From Numida meleagris (lineage: Eukaryota; Chordata; Aves; Galliformes; Numididae): 64,000 bases of DNA. The position numbers and the translations under genes were made by a program. The stretch lies in assembly GCF_002078875.1 (NCBI RefSeq), contig NC_034410.1, positions 97,176,384 through 97,240,383 on the forward strand. The letters run 5' to 3'. Below the pieces are notes generated by a model. It was given only the letters and a program-made list of their open reading frames with translations, was not told where the DNA came from and ran no database searches. Position 1 is the stretch's first letter. Each line of letters begins with the position of its first letter. Positions 1-14,912 of this stretch are shown one piece after another.

Positions 1-3000
1 AACAAATGCCTAAATATTCCAGAAAAAAAACCTATAATTTGTAAAAGGCAGAGTTGTTTCTTTCATATCCCTACAGTCCAGAAATGTAAGCAAACTATTT
101 GATCTGCAATTGCATACTGGATACTATGGCAAAATTCTGCAATGAAGTGATTTTTCCTAACAGTTTTACTTAATTCATGTTTGCCTGCAGTTCAGTGTCA
201 TTTTAACTCATGTTCTGAACAGAGTCATATTTGCATTCAAAGTGAAAATGTAGAACATTAGCAGGTTCTTCTAGGGAAACCTAGAACTGTCTGCTTTGAG
301 CTTCCTTCAGGGGTGTTTCTTAATGCAATTACTGGTTCAGCAAGGAAGTCTTGATGGCCTGTTTCAAATCATCAGAACCTTACATTTAAAAGTTACATTC
401 TTTACATTCAAATTATTATTCTTTGTCGCAACACTGTCAAAACAAGCAGTTCCAACACTTGGTCTGATAGAGAGGCACAACTGTGCTTTTCCTCTAACAC
501 ATGGATCCTTCTCATGCCTTCAATAAAATATAAAAACTGCTTCCTGCTAAATAAATTTTCCTATGTAGAACAAAATCAGATACTCTGACTGGTTGGTCTT
601 TATGACTAGATGTCTCTCCTGCACATTTGTTATCCATCGTCAACATTCTATTACTTGGAATACTATGTTAAACTTTTCTCTCAATTATTTTCCACCTAAA
701 GTAAGTAGAGAGATTCCTATTTTCTCATTAAGTAGTGAAAATATGCATTTTAAACCATCTACAGATTATTTAGGACTATTTAAGCTAAAAAAAAAATTCA
801 GATAACCAACTAAGAAAACCGAAGTTACATTAAATCCCTGATACCTACAAGTTACTATATTAGCTTTGTATAAGCTTACATCTAGCATTAAGGAAAGGGC
901 ATGCCTTCACATGTGAGAAACAAAGAACGTGTGCAGCACTCCAACAGAGCTGCTGCTGCTCTTGTTCAAACCCTTTGTAGAGCTTCTTACCCTCACAGCT
1001 CAGTTTCCTGAGAAAATGAGGCCCATGTGATTAAGTTGCATTTATATGGGTGATTCACCGATGGCTTTCAAGCTTGTAGATGGTTTTGCTTAAATCTGAC
1101 AGCAGAGAAAAGTTTGCAAAGATATTCAGCACTTCTACATTTCATGGCAAAAGGTGGCCAGCAGTAAACAATAATAATAAACTGTTGCCATTTTCCCTGA
1201 GGGACAGTTTCTATATGAACTTCATACCGTGCTGCATACAACAAAAAAATCCACATGAAATGACCTGTTTAAGCCACTATTCTTTCTCCCCCCCAGTCAC
1301 AGTGGAGTGTTTCAGTTGGGACTTGCAAGCTCCCAGTTAATCAACAACAAGACATAAATCTGTAAGAAATTAAGCATCACTTGCTTAATTATTCAAAGTA
1401 TGTCTTCTCCATAACACATAAAGCAACATTTACACAAGGTTTAGGGAAGGTTTTCTTTGATAGCCCTGATGTACCGTCATCTTGAAGGCTAGCTGACTAC
1501 CATTATAGCAAAGCAGCGGGGCACAAGATTGAACATCAGTGACATTAAGAGCAGATGGGTTGATTTCCAAGACCTGCATCTATCCTTGAGCTCTAGAATG
1601 TATTTGCATTTAAAAAACAAGGATGCTACCATAAAGTACCTTTGTTCTTCTGTACCTCCCTTCTTTTATCTGCAAAGGGGAAAAAAAAACAACTCTCTTC
1701 CAGTAAGGATTTACTCCAGACTGGGAAACAGTGAATCAACTGTACAAAATCTCTGCTATAAATATTTGACAGGAGTAGTTCAGAATGTTTTGCTAAAATT
1801 AGACATACAAAAATGACAGCTGAGGCTACAACTACATTACCGAGAAGTGCTGCATATCAAGAGCAGATCTGTAGAGCAGCAAAAATTCAACATTTGCCAC
1901 ATGTAGCAGTTTTGCTCTGGACTAGTCCTAGTGCAATCCCATGTACTAAACACACTTTAAAGGCTGGCGTCCATTCAGCACATTCCTGAACGCATCTCTC
2001 AGTTTAACTTTAGCCAGGAGAAATCAAGCACCGAAGCTACTCCATAGAGCAAATTGAACTACAGCAAGGAGAAACGCTGAATCTAGTTACTCTAAAAGTC
2101 CATTCCTGATTCACCCAAAGGCACAGATATACATATCCTCTGAGACATCACCACCTCCTTCCCACACCTCAAGACTTTCTCTCTTCCAAATTTATTTCGA
2201 AATGACTGGCCTGACCTAGATCTCAATGATACTGAAAGTCTGTTAAGGAAAGGAAGACAACAAGTTGGTGGATGAGTGCAAGAGAGAGAAGCCTAAGAAC
2301 AGCCAGGGCATAGTAGGAAGAAGCCAGCATTTGGTATTTTGCTCGGAGAAAGTCAGCTGGCCAATTTGTAGGTACATACTGGCTAATTAAGAGGCATGTT
2401 GGTAGCCCCAGCCCAGCCACACCAAACGTTATCAGTATTTTGGTGGGAGCGGCAAAGGCAGTGGAGGCTAGCGCACTTGGCAAAAAGGAATGGATATGGC
2501 ACAAAGGAACAAAAGCCACAGAAAATTATGCATTAAAAAAAGATATATATATACACACACATAGTGTAAGGAGCAGAATTTAAGCAAAAAGATATTAGCA
2601 AAACATATTAATTTAACTAAGCTGAATGCCCTCTGGCTTCTTGTGGTTTCTTCTCCTCCTCCCCACTCACTCCCCATCAGGAAAGGGCAAATGGCTCAAG
2701 CATTTCATTCCATAGTAAAAGCATCCCTAAGCAAATAATTTAGAGAAGTGCTTTCTTTCCAAAGGAAAGGTTAACAAACTAGCAGTGCCAGCGATACATG
2801 AAATATCGTGAAGGGACAAGTAGCAGCACTGTCAGTTTTCTTCTTCCAGAAGTCATTACTTCTACGCAGTTACTCCAACATAACTCTTTGCTATACAACA
2901 AAACAGATTCCAGTCAGACTTCAGTGTATGCCTTAACTGAGATAATCAGTATCTACTTTGTCATCTGTGGTGTCCAGTATGAAAAAAAAAAAGGTGGAAC

Positions 3001-6000
3001 AAGAAAAATATTTGAGATATTTTGGAATGGATTTGGAGACACACTAAGAGGAACTAGACCCAGAAGTTGGGACAGTGGGGAAAGAGAGCATTCAGGTCTG
3101 AATATGCAAAGATGCAACATTCTCTAGGAGCAGAGCAAAGCCCAGCAGATCAGAACTGTGCTTTTCTGGCTCAGCAAGTTAAGCACCACATCTATGAAAG
3201 GAACAGCTGTATTTTGACCTGACACATCCCACACAGTATGCCTGTGAACAAGCAAAGCTTCAGACTATCAAAACAAGAGAATGCAGCTGTGATGAGGAAA
3301 CAGCAGACATACAAACTTGAGAGGACAGGTAGGAAAGGACCACTAGGGAGGAGAGCACAGTACACCCCCATGATCAGCACAGAAGATTATTTTCCCCATA
3401 ATGTAGATCACAAACCAGAAATACCTACACCTTGGCATTCCTGTGAATCTGTAAAAAAGCATAAATATTGCATGCACGTTTAATTTTAATGGAGAATGAC
3501 AAACTTAACTACTGTCATCAGTTTTCCAGTAACTCATTGGATAAACATGCTTGGAGAAACGAAGGCTTAGATGCTGCTCGTGCCTCATGAGAAGGGCGAG
3601 ATGAAAGCAGAGGACAGGATGTTGTACAGAGCAAGTAGCGTATTTGCCAACAACAGAAGAGCAGGACTAGGGTTGCTCTGCATCTCTGAGTTTAAGGAGA
3701 GAACTTGTGCATGGTTCAGCATTTCAAACCCACTAAGCTCCATCAAGATAACAACTGGACTTCAAGTCACAACCAGTAACTGCAGCTAGCAGGAGGCAGA
3801 TGCTGTAAGAAGGTGTGAGCGGCATTATCAGAAGACAGTAATGACATTGGGAATAAAGCCAGGAAGATGGCTGGTGAGAAATGACACAAAAAACAAGATG
3901 ATGAAAGTCAGGTCTGCTTTAAGAAAGCGCAAAAGGGGCATAACAGACCTAGACACAGCGTTCTGCTGGTTCCACCCAACCTGCCCTTTTCTGTCTGTTC
4001 TTATCCCACTCCCCCATCCATTTTCTTCACATGCACAGTTACACCTCCTACTCTTATCTCACACTTTTTATCTCTTTGCCATAGTAGAGAAAGCTCAGAT
4101 CCCAAAGCAGGGTATATGGAAGAACATCTTCCAGATAAGAGTTATAATTTCATTTAAAGGCATACTGTGACATTCACACAATTTGTATATTCTCTGATCA
4201 CCTGAAAAATTAACAAGTTCCGCAGAAAGCAGGTGTAAATCAATGTAAACCTGTCAAGAAACTGACAGGCTCCCTGAATTATGCACTGTAATACAGCTTG
4301 CTTCAGTAAAGCATAAGAAGATTCCTTCAGAAGATGGTCAAGCCCTTTTCTCCTTCAAAGGATCAGATACAAGCCTGCTATAAAAAATGGCCTTTGAATA
4401 GTAAGCCTAGCCTACTTAAAAATCTCATTAGAACATTATACAAAATACTGTTCTGTGATTTCAAAGTGAATGGTGACTGTAGCCACAAAAGTACTAGCCT
4501 TTGTACCAAGGTTTTCATTGCAGAGGTCTACGTAAATGCAGCTAGCCTATAATCATTGCAGCAGTTTGATATTTGCAATGGAAACAATGAGAGGGTTATT
4601 ACAGGCTTCACTTGAGCAAAAATAATTCTAGGTCTCTGGTGCAAAGTCCTGTGAAAACGAAGTTACATGGATCACAAATACTTCCTCTCAGTCGTTCAGC
4701 AGCCAAGGCTGAATGTACTGTGCACGCTCCTGCTAAGGTTTACTGAACCAAACTCCCAAGACGCTGAAGTCAAAGCTGACTAGGTATGAGACCCCTACCC
4801 TAAGATTTTTTTCAAAAAACATGTAATACGTTAGACATACGCAGCTAGAATGGACTAAACATACACTTATGTACATCCACACTGGCAAGTCTGCCTATGG
4901 CTACAGGCCAGAAGCATGCTGTCCTTTACAAGCTTGAAGGAAAGCGTATTTTGGATATACTTCCTGTATACGGTGTGCACCAAAGTACCGTCAAACACAA
5001 GGAACAGAACAATTTACCAGACTTTCACTGCTTTGTGTCTCATTGTACTTGCAGCTCTCTTCTCTAGCAGTAACCAGCAGATGAACGCTACTGGCTTTAG
5101 GTAGCACACCAGTTCTATTTGATGGGAAGAACAGTGCCTAAAAGTCATGGCACACATCTTTTACAGACAAAAGATGGAAGAACATTCTCATTTTGAAAAT
5201 ATTCACAAGCTCTTTTCACACGTAATCACAACAGTTCAGCCCATGCAGATTCCAGTGTCAGAGTTACAGTGAAAGAACTGCGATCTAACACATACTCTCA
5301 AACTAACGGTGCCTAAGGCAACAGTCTGTTGCGGAATTAAGTGCAAATGCAGTACCCAGTACGGACATGAGTCACAAATTTGGCAGATTTTGCAGAATTT
5401 GACGATAAAATGACAAAACGCCTTTGGTCTAGAAATGGGGAATTCTTCATTACAAGAATCTTCCTTTAAGACTTGCACAGTACTTGAAATGACTGTGGCT
5501 AGAACATGCAACACTGAGATCAGTTGTACTCCTTTGCTACAACTATTGCGCAACCTCATAAAAAGTGCCTTTCCCCCTCCTCTCCACAGCAATTCTCTCT
5601 CTCTGTTTTAGATGAGCCACTAGAAGAAATAAAAAAACAAGAGCCTAACACAAGCCCACCTTTTCAAAATGCTGAGAGGAGATTTGGACATGTATCTGGG
5701 GACTCCTCAGACCCCAGTTAATATACGGAACAGATCAAAGGACTTTGTCCTATCAGAGTGCACTTCTACGCTTTAATTTGAAATGCAGAGTTATTCGAGA
5801 TTCAAATACATTACAGGAAGAGTTGTATAACTCCTAAGAAAAACAAAATATTTTAACCTCATTTTAAAAAGGTGCCCTTGCACAGTGAAATAGAAACGGG
5901 CAGTGACTACTCACAAGCTTCAAAACAGCTTTATATATACTCTAAAGTACCTACTCATAGCATGCCAGACTACACTGCACAAGGATAGGATGAAATCCCC

Positions 6001-6444
6001 AAAAAACAGCTGACACTTAGGCAGCAAGACAGATTTTCCAGTACTTCAGCTGGAACTAACTACTACTTCCTACCAAAATAAAGAATGTATCTAATAGTCT
6101 AGGAATTTCTACTAGGAAGAGCAAAAAAATGAGGACATACAACTCTGTCCTATTCAGAAAAGAAACTAGGATCTTTGCTGAGGTTTTGTTGCACTTGAAT
6201 ATATTCCTATCCAGAATGTCTTCAACTCTGTATTTTAAGACCCTGAGTTTACCTGTGCTTAGTTTCAAGCAGCAGACATTTCACAATACCCAACAAGTTA
6301 TTTTCAAAGCATTTAGACTTGTCGGCCTCTTCCTAACAAATACACTCTACTGAAGTGCATGACTGTATCCATAGATTGACTTTTATAAATAAATTTCTTT
6401 CTTCTTAATGAAATACATGCTTACCAAATAATACAAAAGCTTAA

Positions 6445-6495
6445 TTATGGAATAGTTGGGGTTGGAAGGGATATTGAGAGGTCAGGTAAGTCCTT
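6445..6495 (-). mobile_element. Short CR1 3' end fragment
   Basis: GGAATAGTTGGGGTTGGAAG followed by GGATATTGAGAGGTCA resembles the reversed 3' end of CR1 elements. It is only about 50 bp and diverged. Confidence 0.55.
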
Positions 6496-9113
6496 TAGTT
6501 ATCTGGTCAGTCAGATGTTTGCTGCTCCCCTCATACTTTACAAAGAGCAGGCTAAGGCTATTACCTAAAGAGAAAAAATTGGTAACAGAGACCTTGGCAA
6601 ATCACGTCTTGGCACATTACACTTTTACTTAAAACTCCACAATCTACCTGTCAGAATGAAACCAACGCACCAACGCTGATTTGCTTTTGGAAGTAAAAAA
6701 ACTAGGTAAGATGAAACAAAACAGTGTTACAGTAGCCTACAACTCCAAGTTGGTCTTTGGCCTTCAGCAATATTTTCATTTGCTAAACATTCTCTCTAAA
6801 GTGAGACACTAGCTCGGCCCCAAATGCCCCCACGGAAGTATTTTAAGTAACAAGGCAAAAAGTGGACTTCAACCATCTGTGGTCACTCTTACTACTGGTA
6901 ATCACAGCAAACTGTCACAGCAACAGAAGAAACTTGCTTCTTTTGCCATACAAAAATTGCTGACATACTGATGAAGTTCTGAGGAATCACTGACCAGAAA
7001 CACACAAAGAGGTGTCACCTGCTTCCAGAGGAAAATAACCTATTTGACACTCATACTATGAGTATTCCTTGCTATTTCAGCTTGCCTTGACTACTTCTTT
7101 CTTAGGGGGAAGGAAAGAACTTCAAAAAAAAAAAAAAAGAAAAAAAATCCACAAAGCTAAACCAAATAAAAAAAGCCCCATTATCAAGAAGGAATCTTAT
7201 CCTGGACAGCACCGCAGACATACTAGCCATAAATTAAAACTGGAACTAAGAATTTTCAGGCTCCCCCTGCCTTCGGGGGGATTAACTTATTTTCATTATA
7301 TTGCTGGAAGATCAGAACACTTTATTTCCTCCATTTTACAGATAACAACTTCAGTTCACAGCAAAATTTAAGTCAAGAGTTTTAGTAACTAGTTATATGC
7401 ATCATATACCAAAGACTTGATTTTTCAGAGTATTTCCTGTCACAAAGCACTTTATACTTGGTTAGAACATAGTTACTAGTTCCAACTTCTGTAAGCAGCT
7501 GCTCTTCCCTGCTACTGTAAATGGTAAAAGGTAGAAGAGTCTCAAAGCAGTTATCCACAGGTGAGGAGAACACTTAACAAATACTCCTAAAAAACCTGTA
7601 CCTGTTTTTCCAGATGACAAAAAAATAAATTTTCAGGGATCCTCTCCCTGCAACATCTTCCTAAATTAGAATTATTCCAATCTCTACTCCAAAAGGATTC
7701 CTCTTCAGCAGTACTTGACAATTTGTAATTTAACCCAGAGACCCACCCTACTTATTAAATAAAGTGGAGTCTCACCAAAAAAAAGAAAGCATAAACGCAT
7801 CCTACCATTGCAGAAAGGCAAGCAATCAATGCTATTCTAGTGAATGGCAGACAGCATTTCTGACACAGCATAACATAAGGGTTAGTGACACTGAAGTACA
7901 CAAAAAGAAGACATCCAGATAAGTACAAGAAGCACTGGTTTCACTTCTGTAACACACTCCCATTTCCTTCCTTTACTCTCTTTAAAAAACCCCAGTGTCA
8001 AAAAGATTCTGAGGTCTTCCCACTGCAAATGTCACTCTGCACATCAAGGTTATGAAAAACTTAAAGCAATTTGTTGATATCAGATGTCCAAGCTCACACG
8101 GAATTAATTACTATTTATACCTTGCCAAAGCACTGAAAATTTGACACTTGTTGTCAAAATACCCTCACAGGTGTTATGCTCAGCATCTAAAAGCCAAAAA
8201 TTATAAACAGAGTATGACAGAGGAAAAGGTTCCCAGCTATCTATAAATGACCTTTTACACCTTCCCACGCAGATAAGTGAAAATGGAAGACATAAAGAAA
8301 ATGAATATGTTAGACTCTAGTTGGTTCACATCTACTTTAGCACCTCACAATAGCATACTAAATGTTAAAGCCCAAGTATCCCAAATAGGTGGCATTTTCA
8401 AAGGACTGCATGCTCAACAACTGTACTTAGTTGTTTACTAAAAGAAATATGTAGGGCCAGGGAAACGTCTGTACAACAGGTACTCTCTGATTCATACCTC
8501 AATTCTACAGATATTTCTATTGAGGACATACTTTCAGAATGGGAATTCCTGCCAACATTAGATTACAGCACTACCCATTCCTTCAGAAAAGCCTTTGTAG
8601 TGCTATACATTTGCTTATTAATAAAGCATGTGGACTGAAGAAGTACATTACAAATGAAAATTCAAAATCATAATCTCAAGTAACAGAATTTTTGCAAAGA
8701 AATTGAAAAAGCATAAAACAACGGAGTATTTTGTACAAAAATGGCCTATCAGAGTGTTTGAGAATGGCAGAATCATTATCAGTAATTCAGTACTGTCTCA
8801 CGTTCTAAAAATAAACAAACAGAAAAAGGAGGCAGATGCTTCTATTGGCACTATCTTTTCTCCTATTTAATTTAATTTACTTTTAATATCCAAGAAAAGT
8901 GCTGCACTCAAAGCATTTGAGTTAATATCATAGGGCAAAACTTATTTTAAGTGAAGGAGGTTAAAATACTACAGCTGAAAGTTCGTGGAACCTGCATAAC
9001 ATAGACCAGATGACTTTTACGTCATAGAACAGCTTGGAATGATTCAGAAGCAAAATATCCTCCCTGATCTCAAAAGACTTGTGTAGAAGTTTCTTTTTAT
9101 GCGGTACAGGTAG

Positions 9114-9163
9114 GAAGAGAACCTCTCCCCTAGGAGAGGGGTGAAGAGAACCTCTTCACCTAG
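9114..9163. repeat. Direct repeat with two adjacent hairpins
   Basis: GAAGAGAACCTCT followed by a CCTAG is present twice, about 29 bp apart. The segment also folds: GTGAAGAG-AAC-CTCTTCAC is a perfect 8-bp stem, and CCTCTCC-CCTA-GGAGAGG a 7-bp stem next to it. No known RNA family is recognised. Confidence 0.7.
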
Positions 9164-10309
9164 AAAATACAAGATGTAAGAAGCATGCATTTAAGAACAG
9201 GGATATCTCTACCAGCATCAACAACAAAACAGAAACAGGCCGAGAAAAGCATTCCCTCTCCCCCAGCCAGCGATAAACCTGCTTAACAGAAGTCACCGAT
9301 ACTGACTCCCATTCCAGTTGGGCTGGAGTGGCTCCCACCTAGTGACATGGGATATCATTCCTTCTGAGCCACAGACACCATCCCTACAGCATTCCCAGCA
9401 TTTCTCTCTGTGCGCCAGCAGGGAACTGCAGCCGGCTGAACCTGAAGGATGCTTGTCAGCATTGCTTATTCTCATACACATTTCTCTGCACCAAGACCAA
9501 GCCCACATCTGTTCACAGAAGACACAAGCATTACTGGTTTTACATACGGCTGATTGTTCTGCCAGGAAGCGCTGGCAAGAAAGCAGATGATGATGAGAAT
9601 CACAAATACAACTGCTGGAAGAAATATTTGTTTTTCTCTTTGAGAGGAATTCTGCAGGATCAAAAACACTCTAAGCTTCTTTTCAGGTGTTATCCATATT
9701 TGGATGATCATTTCAGAAGAAATACTCTTATCAGTATTTATGCTCTAGATCCTTACTGTTTATCTTCTTCTGCAGTAGAAAATAAGGTCGTTTCACTTTC
9801 AGTTTTCCACTCAGAAGCTTAGTCTGAGTTGCAGGCACTGGAAGAGATTTTCCTCCGTTAAGTTCCAATACAAACAACACAGAGAATAAATACAGGTGTT
9901 TGTCTTCTTGGGGGAGAGGGAGGGAGGGAGAAATTGGAGACTGCATATTTAATAAGCAAGATGAAGTGCAAAGTAGTCTTACTTACGCAAGCACTTAGTC
10001 ATTTATATTAAAAAAAAAAAGACTCCGTTGAGAAGTAGAACTTAGCAGAATGAACCACAGCTTGACAAGACTACCACAAAACAAGAAGTAATGCAACGAG
10101 GCTGCATCCTCTGGTGACTAAAAATGTATTTTTCCTGACTAATTTCATTACCTACAACAGTTGGGCGGGGGGTGGGGATGGAGGAAGAGTTCTATTTGAA
10201 TAAAAGCCACTTGACAGTTTTAGAATTTATCAAGCTTTCAGCAAGGAATCCCAACAGGCTAACTAAACTTAGCAGCATTTTATTCACACAGTTAGGCTGA
10301 ATTCCAGGT

Positions 10310-10427
10310 TCAACTGGACACAGCTCTGAGCAATCCGCTCTGCTGGCCGTGCTCTGAGCAGGGGGACGGACTGGATGCCCTCCAGAAGTGCCTTCCAATC
10401 TCAGCAAAGCTACGATTCCGTTCCGTG
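10310..10427 (+). mobile_element. CR1 3' end fragment, plus orientation
   Basis: Shows the order expected at a CR1 3' end: GAGCAGGGGGACGGACTGGA, then TGCCTTCCAATCTCAGC and ACGATTCCGTTCCGTG as a diverged octamer tail. Confidence 0.75.
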
Positions 10428-13400
10428 AATTGGAAACGCAGCTGTTCTTTAACTCAGAGGCAGCATGTCCACCGGCAGTTCTCTCCTCCTGCTGATACGC
10501 TCAGCATATTAAAAGGTTGAATTCTTTTACGTTCTCCAGCAACTTATGCCATGAAGTCAGGACAGCATTTATTCCAACAGAGAACCCGTGTAGCTTGTGA
10601 GTGCTGATGACAGAGTCAAATTAAATCATATCATTGAGACAGCTGTGTAAAATACACACTGGGAAGCATCCTATTTTTACCAAGGCCCATACTTGCTGTC
10701 AAAATCAACATCTACGTGGAAAAACCTTCATCTCCTTACTCTGAGAAGTAGACATACACAAGCTCTAGAGTGCCTGATGGGATTTCTCTTTATTCTAGAC
10801 AGTCTCCCACAATAAAGGAGTTTCTCGATCCTCTAAAGAGGAAACCTATTCTGGGAGAGAAAAGAAAGAATCTTGCTTGCCCAAGTGTCAGGATCTGAAG
10901 ACACTTATTGCAAAATCCATGACGAGTCCTGCCTTTTGATCTACAAAGTCTAAAAAACGTGTATGTTCACAGGTGCTTCCTCTCGACTCTTTTTTAGGAT
11001 GAGCTCTGGGCTCAAAGGAAGCACCTGCACAGATGCTGAACATAATGATACTCCCTTTAAGCTAAATGGAGAAGTGGAGTTGTAAGCTTCAGTTTTGATC
11101 TACAGCTTATTCCCTAAAGATGCAACAAAAGAAGTCTTGGTCAGCTAAGGCCATTCCATAAGTATAATGTCTGCCAAAGAAATGCCTAAAGCAAGTCTAT
11201 GACCAAGCTTAAATTTCTTCTACAGGGATCAACATTTCCTTTAGAAACTTAGCAAAGATCCGTAAGCCGAGAGATTTCAGATCCACTCTACACAATATTC
11301 CCAGAACCTCCATAATTTCCATTTAAGCCTTCATTAGCTTCCCTGATAATTAGCTACCCTAGAAACAGGAAGACCCACAACTGGCCTGCAGCATCCCAGA
11401 AGGAACACTACCTAAAGCACACAGAAGCCCTTCATGGCCTAAAAGCAGATGAACTCCCCAAGCCATTCATCGTCCTTCAACTTCTGCAGGATCCAGCGTG
11501 GTAAATGGTTTGCTCATGTGCTTCTGATTATTAGTGAGATCTCAAACAGCAGATGCAGAACAAAAATCAAGCTTCTGAGTAGACTTACAGCTCCCCAGCT
11601 GTGTAACTGAGGTTTGTGTCCTGGCTAGTTTGTGAAGGTGTGCAAAACCTTCAACAGCCTTTATTGCCATCTCATGGCCATCGCCATGTATCATGTAAGT
11701 AACAGAACAAAATAACAGTTTCCTTACGGAAATAATTTTTCTTTGATGAAAGAGAGAGGGGTGGAACAGATGGAGAGGAATGGAGAATAGCTAGAACTTC
11801 GTTTGCATATAGTATGACTATTCAGAGCTGTAAAACTACAGTGAGTACTGCGCTTAACTCTCATTAATGTTTCTATGTCATCTGGAAGTTGAAGGGAGTG
11901 GAAGACATACAACAAGTTACTTTCAATACAAGATACTTTTTTCTTTTTCTTTTTAAGTTTTAAAAAGTAATACGGCTGTCAAGACCACATCAGAGTTTGC
12001 TCTTCTCAAAAGAAAATACCGGGAACGAACTTTCCCTTTTTCCCTTATCTGCAAAGTAGCAGTAAGAACCCAGATTAGATTGCTGAACAGCACAGCGCAC
12101 CATAGAAAGCTGATTTCTCTCAGTTAGCAGTCTTTATTGAACAAGATCCTGAAGTGAACATAAGCAAGAGAAAGATATTTCTGCAAACTGGCTAATCAGA
12201 GTTTGAATAGTTTGAAAAGCCAGATACCCATAAGTAGTATGTAAAAGGAGGAGATGGGAAACTACCAGAAGTGTCTTAATGCAAGCAAGCTCATTGCTGC
12301 TGTCATCAAGTGATGGAACTTACTAAGATTTCTCCCTGAACAACACTCCCCGAACAACAAAACACTACTTGGTTTCTTAATACTTTCTGAAGCTTGGATG
12401 CACTGGAAAAGTGCTTTCTATCTTGATTATTTTCCAGCCTCACTGATGCAAGACAGGGCAAGAAGAAGGTGGTTCCAGTATTCTTAGCTTTTGCCTTTAA
12501 TATAAATCATAATTGTGTCTCTGTATTGACTATGGCTTTTCTTGGCAGAAAATGGAGTGAAACCAATCCCCTTGCAACACTGTATGCTCAGCTGCTTCAG
12601 ATAGCTCCATGAAGATGTGGAGTTTCTTCATTTGCTGCTTGCAAAAGATAAAAGTGCAAGCTGCAGATAAAAGGACACTTTGTCAGACTCAGGGAGATAA
12701 CCCAAATTAAGCCATGGCAAAGTCATACCAGCTCTCAAGGGCTCCAAGTCTCTCTTTAAATTAATGTTTAGGTTTTATAGAAGGTGACAATAAAGGTCCT
12801 CAGTTGCATAGCTAAGCTACCAAGCAGAGCTCAATAAGCTGCTTGAGGAACTTTCCAGGACTTCTCCAGGTTCTGGAACAGTAACTAACTTGTAAGGAAA
12901 AAAAGACTGTTAGTCAGGCTCTGACTTCTGTTATTCTGTTAATAAAACTATTCAGTGTCATAATGCAAAATGCAAGATAGAGTTTGTGCTAATATTTATT
13001 TCATGCCATCTGTCACCGGAGTCAGTAGAATCTAATGATGTAGCTAAAACATAAGAGTCTGGAGACTAAATGACCAATCAACATTTGTACTGCTCCATCT
13101 GCAAAAGAACATGCAAGAGAAAGAAATGACAAACATTCACATCTAGCTCATTTCTTCGTAAGATTAAAAAAAAATTCAAAAGTAACTTGTTCCAGATGTG
13201 TATATTAACATTGCGGTAGCAGGTTAATCATTAAATATTTGGTGATCAATAGCTCTTTCCAATGGTAAAAGAGGACCAACTACACTGATCTTTCAGGCAG
13301 TTTTTCCAGACTAAGGTAGTCTGAACATGAAAATCAGCTCAACAAATAGAACTTAATTTCATGCATCTGTATGCTCAGTATTGAAGAAGTTCTAGCTCAG

Positions 13401-14912
13401 CCATTCCTAGGTGCCAGTGCTTCAGTGAGAGGGTACCCAGGACTTCTCTACCTAGCAAAGTTAGAGCTGCAGGTTTCTGATTTTTGTAGCAATTTAAACA
13501 GACCCCGGTGACATAAATGAACTGCTACTTGAGCCTACGACTGATATTTGGTGTTTAATAAGGATGGGCATTTCATTTTCAGTATTTCTAATCCTAAAGT
13601 AAGTGGTAACAAAGTAGCACTCCCAACTAATGCCAAATAAAGTCTGATGCTTCATACAAGCACTCATTCAGGCTGCTTATTAAAAGTCCTTTTCCTCAAA
13701 GAAGCTACCTATTGCACAAGCCTGCTTGGAATAAACCTTACATGAATGTCGTTTGTTGCATGCAGCCTGCTTTCTTACACAACATCTGTCCTAAGTTTTG
13801 CTGTCTGTAGTATTCAGAGTTCACAGATCATTTTGAATAATCGTCTGAGTGGGTGAAGAACACACAAAGAGATGCCAATGGAGATGCAGAAATCCTTCCG
13901 TCTTTCAGATCCAGATGTCAACGTAGTGAAAGGACAAATGGCTCTCTGACCACCCGCTGGCACAGCAGCCAGGCTCAGGGCTTAGCAGGAAGCAAAGCGG
14001 AGAAGGGACTCACACACCATACAGCAAAACACTGACACCACCACAAGAATTCTGCCACGGTACTTTGGGTGCTGAGAGAAACAACTGCACTCCTTGTCTT
14101 TTTAAGCTTACAAGATGTACGCAGGAAAGTCAATGTATTTAGGGAAAAAAGAAAGGACAGCGATTGGGTTTAGTGCTGCCTTCCCAGTGCAGCATTCTGC
14201 CGTAGCTCAAACCCTGCAATTTTGCCTGGACAGTTCCTGGGATGAGATGAGATCCTGGACATAGGATGAGATGAAGGTTGGCTGAGAATCTGCAATTTTC
14301 CCTAAAGAATGAAGAGCAACGAGTGCCCTCCAACATCTGCACAAGCCCAAAGAAGTAACAACAGGTGAGATGATGTCTCACATCATTTTAAAGACCTGTT
14401 ACTCCAGGGACCCCAACCCACTGAACTACAGGTGGCAGTGGGTACTGCCACAGCTGCACCCCCGTGGGCAGCTCACCACATCCCTGCCCTAGGGGCCAAG
14501 ATGCGAGCAAGCTGCCATCAAGTTGCATGGTGGAATCCACCCAACCCCTTCGGAACCAGGGAAGTGACTCCCCTCAAATCTTCTCACAGCGACAACGGTG
14601 AATTATTTTAATGAACATTAATGATTTCTTACAGACATGATGACCTCACCCTTTCCCCTCGTTCCAGGATTAAACAGATTTTCCTGGAATGTCGTGACAC
14701 TTGGGCTGCCACACATCTGTCTGATAGCTTTGTGTTCCTGCGAGCATCACAACTCACTCACTGCTCTTTATTAGTGCCGCTTTATCCCATCGGCTCTCCT
14801 GGAACTCAGAGGCATGAAATTCCCATCTCGTTCCACACCCACAAAACAAAGGTGCAGAATACGGCAAGGGCTGCCGGGCTGCTTCCACAAAACACCCAGC
14901 TGGTTGTACGGG

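Larger units (their letters stand above)
1..14910 (-). other. Non-coding sequence, probably within the ANKRD12 first intron
   Basis: No open frame here resembles a protein and none is bounded by convincing splice sites with conserved-looking sequence. The stretch is AT-rich with sparse repeats: CR1 scraps near 6.45 and 10.3 kb, an A-rich tract at 7.12 kb and a small hairpin cluster at 9.12 kb. In mammals ANKRD12 lies directly downstream of NDUFV2 on the same strand and has a long first intron. The CpG island at 15-16 kb with a leftward donor makes this the likely identity. It is an inference from synteny, not from coding sequence. Confidence 0.5.
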
